A stretch of DNA of 5,043 bases from Caldifarciminota bacterium (lineage in GTDB: Bacteria > Hydrothermota > Tepidihabitantia > B3-TA06): NCBI GenBank assembly GCA_014729665.1, contig WJJO01000125.1:1-5043 (forward strand). The letters run 5' to 3'. Shown piece by piece: positions 1 to 5,043 of the stretch; the first letter of the stretch is position 1; the number at the start of each line of letters is the position of its first letter. The position numbers and the translations under genes are program-made. The notes under the pieces are model-generated. The model did no database searches. It was given only the letters and a program-made list of their open reading frames with translations, and was not told the origin of the DNA.

Positions 1-1147
1 CGTCTGCGATATCTTCGTCGGAAAGGCCCGGGGAGATGGGCAGGGAAAGGGTACGTTCCGATACGCTCGCCGCACGAGGATAATCACCGGATTTGTACCC
101 GAAGGTTTTAGCGTAAAACGAGTGAAGGTGAAGTGAGATGAAGTGGATGCCTGTCCCTATGCCTTCGGCCTTGAGGGCTTCGAGAAAGTGATCGCGGTTA
201 ATCTTCAGCCGATCCAGATTCAGCCGAAGCGGGTAGAGATGGCGGGCATGCCTGCCATCTCCAGGTTCGTGGGGGATTTCGACACCCTCAATTACAGAGA
301 ACGCCTCGGAATATTTTTCCCAAACCTGAGTCCTTCGCTTGTAGCTTTTTTCTATCCGTTCCATCTGGTGAAGGGCTAAGGCGGACTGAAGATCCGTAAG
401 ATTGAGTTTATAACCCGGCGTAACCGTGTCGTAGAACTTGAAGCTCTTTTCGGTGAACCTGTTCCAGGCTGTGCGTGTTACGCCGTGCATGCGAAGGAGC
501 CTCAAGCGCTCGGCCCAGTCTGTCCGGTTGGCGGTAATCATCCCGCCGTCGGCAGTGGTGATGTTCTTGGTTGCGTAGAAGCTGAAACAAGCGGCATCAC
601 CGAGTATCCCGACGTGATTATCCTTAAATCTCGCCTCTGTCGCATGGGCCGCATCGCTTATCACGATGAGGTTGTTCTTTGCGGCTATATCGAGGATCCT
701 TTCCATTTCGGCTGGATGACCGTGGAGGTGTACCGGAAGTATAACGCGCGTTTTCGGTGTTATTCTTTTTTCCACCTCCCCTGGATCGATGTTGCAGCTT
801 ACCTCGTTAATATCTGCAAACACAACCTTTGCTCCATGATGCAGTACGACGTTGGCCGTAGACGGGTATGTCATAGGAGAGGTTATAACCTCGTCGTCAG
901 GCTTCAGATCGAGCAGACCCAGTGAAAGGTACATAGCCGCGGTGCAGGAGTTGACCGTTATCGCGTGTTTGGCTCCTGTGTAGGCTGCAAACATCTCCTC
1001 GAATTGTTCGGTCTTGGGTCCGTGTCCTATCCAACCCGAACGGAGGGTGTCGACGACCTCTTCGATATCCTCCTCGGCGATTACAGGCTTGCCGAAAACC
1101 AGGAAATCTTCTCTCGTAGGTTTACCACCCTCTATGGCAGGTTTCAT
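1..1147 (-). CDS. DegT/DnrJ/EryC1/StrS family PLP-dependent sugar aminotransferase (3' end missing)
   Basis: Reading the minus strand from ATG at 1147 gives 382 uninterrupted codons running off the left edge. The family usually has 370-400 residues, so only a short C-terminal tail is missing. Seen: SGWIGHGPKTEQFE at residues 37-50 (substrate and PLP-phosphate region of the family), PVHLHGHPAEM at 138-148, SDAAHA at 164-169 (Asp165 should pair with the PLP pyridine nitrogen), and FSFYATKN at 188-195 with Lys194 as the probable Schiff-base lysine, followed by TTADGG. GYKLNLTDLQSALAL at 246-260 is another family signature. Known family role: transfer of an amino group, usually from glutamate, to a keto sugar linked to a nucleotide, in the cytoplasm, for O-antigen, capsule or glycan amino sugars. 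The exact sugar cannot be read from the sequence, so no symbol is given. No Shine-Dalgarno sequence precedes the start, and a promoter ends 6 bp upstream of it. It is divergent from the propeller gene at 1229. The family is near certain; the substrate is unknown. Confidence 0.96.
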   Translation of the reverse strand, partial: MKPAIEGGKPTREDFLVFGKPVIAEEDIEEVVDTLRSGWIGHGPKTEQFEEMFAAYTGAKHAITVNSCTAAMYLSLGLLDLKPDDEVITSPMTYPSTANVVLHHGAKVVFADINEVSCNIDPGEVEKRITPKTRVILPVHLHGHPAEMERILDIAAKNNLIVISDAAHATEARFKDNHVGILGDAACFSFYATKNITTADGGMITANRTDWAERLRLLRMHGVTRTAWNRFTEKSFKFYDTVTPGYKLNLTDLQSALALHQMERIEKSYKRRTQVWEKYSEAFSVIEGVEIPHEPGDGRHARHLYPLRLNLDRLKINRDHFLEALKAEGIGTGIHFISLHLHSFYAKTFGYKSGDYPRAASVSERTLSLPISPGLSDEDIAD

Positions 1148-1153
1148 TGAATG

Positions 1154-1181
1154 ATTTTAGCCGGAATCGGCTGTCAGTCAA
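1154..1181 (-). promoter_or_regulatory. Sigma-70-type promoter of the aminotransferase gene, predicted leaderless
   Basis: On the minus strand TTGACT (1181-1176) and TAAAAT (1159-1154) are separated by 16 bp. The -10 box ends 6 bp before the ATG at 1147, so transcription should begin at or within a base or two of the start codon. No purine-rich ribosome binding site lies between. The box match is seen in the sequence; promoter activity is inferred. Confidence 0.65.
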
Positions 1182-1199
1182 CGGGATAGTGTGGTTGAC
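1177..1199. repeat. Inverted repeat GTCAAC-N11-GTTGAC between divergent promoters
   Basis: GTCAAC at 1177-1182 and GTTGAC at 1194-1199 form a perfect 6-bp inverted repeat with 11 bp between the arms. The arms overlap the -35 boxes of both divergent promoters. This can be explained simply as two outward-facing TTGAC boxes, but the position would also suit an operator read by a dimeric regulator. Only the symmetry is observed. Confidence 0.4.
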
Positions 1200-1222
1200 A
1201 TCGGGGTTCGGTATACTATTAT
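1195..1222 (+). promoter_or_regulatory. Sigma-70-type promoter of the double-propeller gene, predicted leaderless
   Basis: TTGACA (1195-1200) is a perfect -35 box; TATTAT (1217-1222) lies 16 bp downstream and ends 6 bp before the GTG at 1229. The expected transcription start therefore falls on or beside the first base of the gene. An alternative -10, TATACT at 1212-1217, would leave an 11-bp spacer, which is too short. The geometry is the same as for the divergent aminotransferase promoter. Confidence 0.7.
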
Positions 1223-1228
1223 ATCCCT

Positions 1229-3310
1229 GTGATTAATCTAATCCTTTGGGGCTTTGCAGTGTGGGGGGGAGGTTCCCCTGATTTAATCGATATGCCTGCA
1301 CAGTCTTTTTTCAACCCCCCAGACAACTTCGAGATAATCGACCGATGGCCTTACGGTCCAGGTTTCTCAATCGATATCGACGGCGATACATTATTCTACA
1401 CAAACGGCGCAGTTCTGCAGATCGGTGAAATCGGAATAAATGATGAATTAACATGGCTATCCGAACAGGTTTTTTCAGGCCTTGCCTATACCATGGCACG
1501 TTCAGGCGACAGGCTCTACGTTGCGGTAGACGATCAGGGGATAGCGATAGTCAATATTAAATCCTTGGAATACCCCGAAATAATTAATCAGTTTCAAACT
1601 CAAGGCCGTGTATTCGGGCTTGCCGCTCGCGGGGATACGGTTTATGCATGCATGGGCTCCGAAGGGCTTGCAGTGTACGATTGCCGACAGCCGGCAAATC
1701 CCATGCTTATAGGGTCTTTTACAGGTAATAATCTTCGTAGGCTGAAATTGAAAAACGACCTCCTTTACATAACCGACAGAGCCCTCGGTTTGAGGATTAT
1801 TGATGTTTCGAATCCCGAGAACCCTGTGGAGGTTTCGAGCATAGGTTTGACGGGACAGCACGAGGGAATCGAACTCGATACCTTTGGGAATACGGCATGG
1901 GTGTGTTCGTTTGACGGGAATATCAACGTCGTGGATATCTCGGATTCGACTCAACCGGAACCGGTTTCCGTTATTCCTGTGTTTGTAGCCTGGGCAATTG
2001 ATCTCGATTCGACCAACGCGTACGTCGTTACCTGGAATGATTCGCTCGCGGTAGTTAACCTCGATTCCTATGAGATAGTACAATCCATCGATCTGGATAC
2101 ATACGAAGAAGACGGAACCTGGCCTTACGATATCAGTACAGACAAAGATAACGTATGTATAGCGGGTTACCTTGGATCGTGGTGGATTTTCGATTTCGAG
2201 GATATTAAGAATCCGGAATATACCGACGGTTTCATGCGTGGAGGCGTTGCCCAGGAGATTACGGTTAGTGAAAACTGGATAATACTCGGCCTGCAGGGAG
2301 CAAGGATTGCACTCTTTACAAGAGCCGGAGACCCGGAACCGGTCTTTATTCAAACTATTCCGGATTGGCCCAACGATCTGCAGGTCAGGAAAGATACATT
2401 ATTCGCCGGACTTGGCTGGTCAGGATTTGCAACCTACCTTTTGCCTGATAACAGCCAGGATACGATTGATGAAATTACTCGCCTGGTTTACGAACATTTG
2501 TATGTAGAAGCGTTCGCCCTGGCTGATTCATTTGCATGTCTTGCAGCCCGCGATTCCGGGGTTGTTGTGGTGGACATATCCGATCCCGAGGGGTTTACCG
2601 AACTGGCAAGGCTCTCATTTTCATCCAGGGTTATGAGTGTTTGTCTTAACGGCGATATACTCTATGCCGGTCTCGAGACCGGAGGGGTATGTGAGATTGA
2701 CGTGAGTACACCTTCGGATCCTGTCAAGCTTGCCTCTCATCCTGCGGACGGGGCGGTGATCGATATCAGTCTATACGGGGATTTACTTTTTACAGCACAG
2801 GGTAACTTGGGGGTATCTATCTACGATATATCATCCGGCTGGAACCGGGTATCCGGTATACCTTCGGAGAAGGTAATACGAAAGATCGTAAGGGCAGAAG
2901 ATCTGATTTTCCTGGCCGACGGTTCGGCAGGGATTTCCGCGTACTCCATCACCGATCCCTATTCGCCCGAGATTAAAGGACATCTTAACACGGGCGGGGA
3001 CGTTCGGGATATCGCCTATTATTCGGATACGCTTGCCCTTGCCGACGGGTACGACGGATTAGCGCTTGTTCGGTATACCTGTGATTGCATAGATGGGGAT
3101 AGAATACCCACTCCGGAGGTTGAGGTTTGCAATCCGATATTCTCCAGTGAGTTGAAATTCAATCAGTCTGTACAGGCGCGTTTGTTCGATGCATCAGGTC
3201 GTTGCCGGTCGTATATATCCGGGGATAGATTCGACGGGGACTCTCTTGAACCGGGTGTATATTTTTTGCAAGGCAGGGATTGGTCTGCGAAGGTGATTAA
3301 GATTCACTAA
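1229..3310 (+). CDS. Secreted LVIVD-repeat double beta-propeller protein with C-terminal sorting-like domain
   Basis: This 693-residue protein starts at GTG 1229. The frame is open upstream only to a TGA at 1196, with no other usual start; the next downstream ATG is at 1292. Residues 3-12 are hydrophobic and may be an export signal, but no Lys or Arg precedes them, which is unusual. Residues 42-617 are built from 14 repeats of 30-46 residues with the pattern D-x-LYV-x(5)-G-L-x-IVDIS-x-P-x-x-P, best seen at 177-200 and 443-454. This resembles the LVIVD repeat family of beta-propellers. The count suggests two seven-bladed rings, joined near residue 336. Residues 631-693 contain a CNP motif, LFDASGR at 652-658, LEPGVYFL at 673-680 and a KVIKIH end, the layout of Por/T9SS type A or FlgD-like C-terminal domains. 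The likely place is the cell surface or outside the cell. No catalytic motif was seen; a binding or scaffold role is inferred only. The next gene on the same strand begins 137 bp later with its own promoter. Confidence 0.93.
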   Translation: MINLILWGFAVWGGGSPDLIDMPAQSFFNPPDNFEIIDRWPYGPGFSIDIDGDTLFYTNGAVLQIGEIGINDELTWLSEQVFSGLAYTMARSGDRLYVAVDDQGIAIVNIKSLEYPEIINQFQTQGRVFGLAARGDTVYACMGSEGLAVYDCRQPANPMLIGSFTGNNLRRLKLKNDLLYITDRALGLRIIDVSNPENPVEVSSIGLTGQHEGIELDTFGNTAWVCSFDGNINVVDISDSTQPEPVSVIPVFVAWAIDLDSTNAYVVTWNDSLAVVNLDSYEIVQSIDLDTYEEDGTWPYDISTDKDNVCIAGYLGSWWIFDFEDIKNPEYTDGFMRGGVAQEITVSENWIILGLQGARIALFTRAGDPEPVFIQTIPDWPNDLQVRKDTLFAGLGWSGFATYLLPDNSQDTIDEITRLVYEHLYVEAFALADSFACLAARDSGVVVVDISDPEGFTELARLSFSSRVMSVCLNGDILYAGLETGGVCEIDVSTPSDPVKLASHPADGAVIDISLYGDLLFTAQGNLGVSIYDISSGWNRVSGIPSEKVIRKIVRAEDLIFLADGSAGISAYSITDPYSPEIKGHLNTGGDVRDIAYYSDTLALADGYDGLALVRYTCDCIDGDRIPTPEVEVCNPIFSSELKFNQSVQARLFDASGRCRSYISGDRFDGDSLEPGVYFLQGRDWSAKVIKIH
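1352..3079 (+). repeat. Fourteen LVIVD-like blade repeats (protein-level), two sets of seven
   Basis: Blades by residue, from my own alignment by eye: 42-82, 83-126, 127-166, 167-208, 209-250, 251-290, 291-336, 337-377, 378-419, 420-462, 463-504, 505-543, 544-586 and 587-617. The clearest copies are the second to fourth and the tenth to thirteenth. The seventh to ninth are the most diverged, as expected near a junction between two rings, which would fall close to nucleotide 2236. The repeats are diverged at DNA level, so they are old rather than recent duplications. Edges are good to a few residues. Confidence 0.75.
3119..3307 (+). other. C-terminal T9SS type A / FlgD-like sorting domain of the double-propeller protein
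   Basis: This codes for residues 631-693. The order VEVCNP, SSELKF, ARLFDASGR, LEPGVYFL and AKVIKIH follows the usual plan of Por secretion C-terminal domains: an NP motif, a central LYDxxGR-type turn, a GVYFL strand and a short basic-hydrophobic end. In Bacteroidetes such domains direct proteins through the type IX system and are removed on export. Whether this organism has that system cannot be seen here. Confidence 0.7.
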
Positions 3311-3360
3311 TTCAGGCTTTTATTATACTTAGATTCAGGAGAAAAGAGAAATTAAACTAC

Positions 3361-3388
3361 TTGACAAGCGCTGTAAAATCTATACTAT
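3361..3388 (+). promoter_or_regulatory. Sigma-70-type promoter of the second propeller gene
   Basis: A perfect TTGACA at 3361-3366 is followed after 16 bp by TACTAT at 3383-3388. TATACT at 3381-3386 overlaps it and would leave a 14-bp spacer. The predicted transcription start near 3395 gives a leader of about 50 nt. The 9-mer TATACTATT around the -10 (3381-3389) also occurs at the -10 of the gene at 1229 (1212-1220). Confidence 0.65.
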
Positions 3389-3435
3389 TTAATTACAGAT
3401 TAGTAAAGTACGAGAGGAATTATAAACGTAACCCC

Positions 3436-3443
3436 AAGGAGGT
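3436..3443 (+). promoter_or_regulatory. Strong Shine-Dalgarno sequence
   Basis: AAGGAGGT lies 4 nt before the ATG at 3448. It fixes that ATG as the start and contrasts with the absence of any such site before the genes starting at 1147 and 1229. Confidence 0.9.
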
Positions 3444-3447
3444 CTTT

Positions 3448-3501
3448 ATGAAAAGATGGGTATGTGTTTTACTCATGGCAGGTGTTACGATTGCATTCGG
3501 G
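3448..3501 (+). other. Sec signal peptide
   Basis: Residues 1-18: a basic n-region (Lys2, Arg3), the hydrophobic stretch VCVLLMAGVTIAF, and an A-x-G type cleavage site before Gln19. There is no lipobox cysteine at the cleavage point, so it should be released by signal peptidase I. Confidence 0.88.
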
Positions 3502-5043
3502 CAAACATGGTACATTGAAACGGTAGATAGCGGTGGAGCGGCCCTCAACGATGTTGGACAGTACACGTCACTGGCAATAGACGATGGGAATTTTCCGCAC
3601 ATAACCTACTATGACGTTACAAACCAGCTTCTGAAATATGCAACGTGGAATGGGGATGGGTGGGAAATCGAGTATGTAGACAGTACAACACCACCGGGTA
3701 TGATTGGTGAATATACTTCACTTGCACTCAGTCCTGCCAACCAGGAACCCCAAATCGGATATTATGATGCAGATCAAGGACACTTAAAATGGGCGGTACA
3801 TAAACCTGCCGGTTGGGAATACGGTATTCCTGATCCCAGCACAAATGATGTCGGCAGGGGTTTGGATATTGTTATCGGTACCGACGACTATCCTCACTTC
3901 TCCTATTACGATGCAACTGCATTTTATCTAATGTATGCGCGTTCACTCGGAGGAACGTGGAACCGAGATACGGTAGATACGGTCGGTAACCCTGCTGATT
4001 TCTGCTCCTCGATCCTTCTGGACGGTTCAGGTATTCCCCATATTGCATACTACGTTAACGAGGGTGGAACCGGATATCTGAAATACGCCCATCTCGTTTC
4101 AGGTAACTGGGTAATTGATACGGTAGAACTCAGGGCAGGTGAAGACGTCGGACTTTATCCTGATCTGATTCTTGCATCCAACGGCGCACCTTACATCTCC
4201 TACTTCGATCGTACAAACGGTTACTTCAAATACGCACGCTGGGCTAACGGACAATGGAATATCGATATCATCGATAATGCCACCAATGTCGGTGCTTGGG
4301 GAAACCAGGTTCTCGGTTCGACATATGTGAGTTACTACGATGGCGTCAATATGGACGTGAAGTACGGTTACACCAGCGACTATCTGTCATGGCACACTGA
4401 GTCGGTTGACGGACCCGATGATGTAGGCGAGTACACCTCTATTGCATTGAGCAAGAAGGGCGAGATTAACTTCCCCCACATTTCATACTACGATGCAACC
4501 AACGGTGACCTTAAGTACGCAACCAAGATCCTTAAAGATGTAGAGCCAACGGTTATAGTCGAACCAAGGGATACGGTGTATTTTGATACTTCCTACACAC
4601 CTCGTGTTACCATAGTCAACAACGGTAATGCCCCGGTTGCATGTGACGTGAACTTCGAGATCAAGCACGGTCCCTCAGGCATACTCCGGTACTCGCAGAT
4701 TTATGCAATGCCCTCTCTGGGCGTTAACGAGGAAACCGAGTTGACCTACTCAACAGATTGGACTGTAGGCGACAGCGGTTGCTGGTACTATATCACCGTT
4801 GAGACCTTGCTTCCTGATGACTCGGTACCTGACAACGATCTGCTTCTCGATTCGGTATGGTCTAAAGGCGGGGGTGCAGTTAGCGAAGATATTATTTCTC
4901 CGGTAGTATATAAGCTTGACGTATCCGGAACTAATATCGAACTGGCTTTGCCCAAAACCATTTCGGGAGAGCTCTACGTACTGGACGTTACCGGAAGCCG
5001 CAGGTTTACCATTGCCGAAGGCGATTTCAAATTGGGTATGCAC
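3448..5043 (+). CDS. Secreted seven-repeat beta-propeller protein with Ig-like and C-terminal sorting-like domains (3' end missing)
   Basis: From ATG 3448 the frame is open for 532 codons to the right edge. Residues 1-18 are a clear signal peptide: MKR, a hydrophobic core, and AFG before Gln19 as the likely cleavage site. Residues 21-358 carry seven repeats of about 50 residues with the pattern DVGxYTSLAxD, then PHISYYDATNGDLKYA, then WxxETVD. This gives one seven-bladed beta-propeller. Residues 367-470 look like an Ig or CARDB-type domain (RVTIVNNGNAPV at 386-397, DDSVPDNDLL at 457-466). From about 482 a Por/T9SS-like tail begins (GELYVLDVTGSRRFTI at 507-522) and is cut off; roughly 20-40 residues are probably missing. 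Its overall plan matches the upstream protein, but its repeats belong to another family. It has its own promoter and a strong ribosome binding site. No catalytic residues were recognised; a surface binding role is inferred. Conserved aromatic SYYD and KYA positions could line the blades. Confidence 0.93.
   Translation, partial: MKRWVCVLLMAGVTIAFGQTWYIETVDSGGAALNDVGQYTSLAIDDGNFPHITYYDVTNQLLKYATWNGDGWEIEYVDSTTPPGMIGEYTSLALSPANQEPQIGYYDADQGHLKWAVHKPAGWEYGIPDPSTNDVGRGLDIVIGTDDYPHFSYYDATAFYLMYARSLGGTWNRDTVDTVGNPADFCSSILLDGSGIPHIAYYVNEGGTGYLKYAHLVSGNWVIDTVELRAGEDVGLYPDLILASNGAPYISYFDRTNGYFKYARWANGQWNIDIIDNATNVGAWGNQVLGSTYVSYYDGVNMDVKYGYTSDYLSWHTESVDGPDDVGEYTSIALSKKGEINFPHISYYDATNGDLKYATKILKDVEPTVIVEPRDTVYFDTSYTPRVTIVNNGNAPVACDVNFEIKHGPSGILRYSQIYAMPSLGVNEETELTYSTDWTVGDSGCWYYITVETLLPDDSVPDNDLLLDSVWSKGGGAVSEDIISPVVYKLDVSGTNIELALPKTISGELYVLDVTGSRRFTIAEGDFKLGMH
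3508..4521 (+). repeat. Seven-fold propeller repeat (DVGxYTSLA...PHISYYDA...LKYA)
   Basis: The conserved cores lie at residues 35-66, 85-115, 134-164, 183-214, 233-263, 280-308 and 325-358. The linking strand WxxETVD occurs at 21-27, 72-78, 123-129 (diverged), 171-177, 221-227, 270-276 and 315-321. It comes before the first core and is missing after the last one. This offset suits a velcro closure, in which the N-terminal strand completes the seventh blade. Repeats 1 and 7 are the most alike (GEYTSIAL and GQYTSLAI). Confidence 0.82.
4546..4857 (+). other. Ig/CARDB-like beta-sandwich domain
   Basis: Residues 367-470 follow the pattern of adhesion-type domains related to CARDB: a start rich in PTVIVEP, a VTIVNNGNAPV strand-turn at 387-397, and a D-rich end with PDNDLLLDSVW at 461-471. 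These often act as spacers between a binding domain and an anchoring tail in secreted bacterial proteins. The assignment is by pattern only. Confidence 0.6.
4891..5043 (+). other. Start of a C-terminal T9SS type A / FlgD-like sorting domain (cut by the edge)
   Basis: Residues 482-532 include VVYKLDVSG, IELALPKTISGELYVLDVTG and the FKLGMH at the edge. The LYVLDVTGSR segment corresponds to LFDASGR in the upstream protein. The GVYFL-like strand expected next would lie just outside the window. Confidence 0.6.

Larger units (their letters stand above)
3311..3447. other. Intergenic spacer between the two propeller genes
   Basis: This AT-rich spacer of 137 bp holds a promoter and a ribosome binding site for the downstream gene, listed separately. 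I found no convincing hairpin with a T tract after the stop codon at 3308-3310, so the upstream gene has no visible intrinsic terminator and may read through. Confidence 0.6.

Noticed and set aside
143..925. Plus-strand open frames at 143-379 and 485-925
   Set aside because: Both are opposite the aminotransferase, whose conserved motifs run through the same bases on the minus strand.
1195..1217. TATACT at 1212-1217 as the -10 box for the gene at 1229
   Set aside because: It would leave only 11 bp from TTGACA; TATTAT at 1217-1222 gives a workable 16 bp.
1502..2353. Long open frame of 283 codons on the minus strand
   Set aside because: It lies wholly opposite the double-propeller gene, its product has no recognisable domain or repeat, and the plus-strand frame has clear repeats over the whole stretch.
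3311..3345. Possible terminator after the double-propeller gene
   Set aside because: The region has short T runs, but no stable GC-rich stem precedes them.
4750..5043. Minus-strand open frame of 97 codons at the right edge
   Set aside because: It is antisense to the Ig-like and tail domains of the second propeller protein and shows no domain of its own.
1..5043. A wholly new defence, mobile or multi-gene system
   Set aside because: The three genes are readable as known fold families, and there are no nuclease, recombinase, toxin, CRISPR or phage signatures in the window.

Overview
The window reads as a piece of a bacterial chromosome from an organism of the Bacteroidetes-like or candidate-phylum (FCB or WOR-3-like) type. 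This is an inference, resting on two large secreted beta-propeller proteins whose C-termini look like Por/T9SS-type sorting domains, and on a DegT-family sugar aminotransferase beside them. No marker gene for taxonomy is present. No mobile element, CRISPR array, tRNA or rRNA was seen.

Layout. Positions 1-1147 on the minus strand hold nearly all of a DegT/DnrJ/EryC1/StrS PLP-dependent aminotransferase; its last few codons lie beyond the left edge. Positions 1148-1228 are an 81-bp divergent promoter region. Positions 1229-3310 on the plus strand hold a 693-residue protein of 14 LVIVD-like blades, best read as two seven-bladed beta-propellers, with a C-terminal sorting-like domain. Positions 3311-3447 are a spacer with a sigma-70-type promoter and a strong ribosome binding site. 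Positions 3448-5043 and beyond hold a second secreted protein: signal peptide, seven-repeat propeller, Ig/CARDB-like domain, and a C-terminal sorting-like domain cut by the right edge.

How the parts relate. The two plus-strand genes encode proteins of the same general plan (export, propeller, C-terminal tail of the sorting type), although their propeller repeats belong to different families. They probably act on the cell surface or outside the cell, as binding or scaffold proteins; no catalytic site was seen in either. The aminotransferase would make an amino sugar for a surface polysaccharide. A link between that sugar and surface anchoring of the other two is possible but not shown.

The most notable signal is regulatory. 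The two divergent genes at 1147 and 1229 both have a TTGAC(A/T)-N16-TAnnAT promoter ending exactly 6 bp before the start codon, with no Shine-Dalgarno sequence, so both are predicted to give leaderless mRNAs. The gene at 3448 uses the same N16 promoter spacing but has a leader of about 50 nt and a near-perfect Shine-Dalgarno sequence. I found no evidence of a wholly new multi-gene system here.
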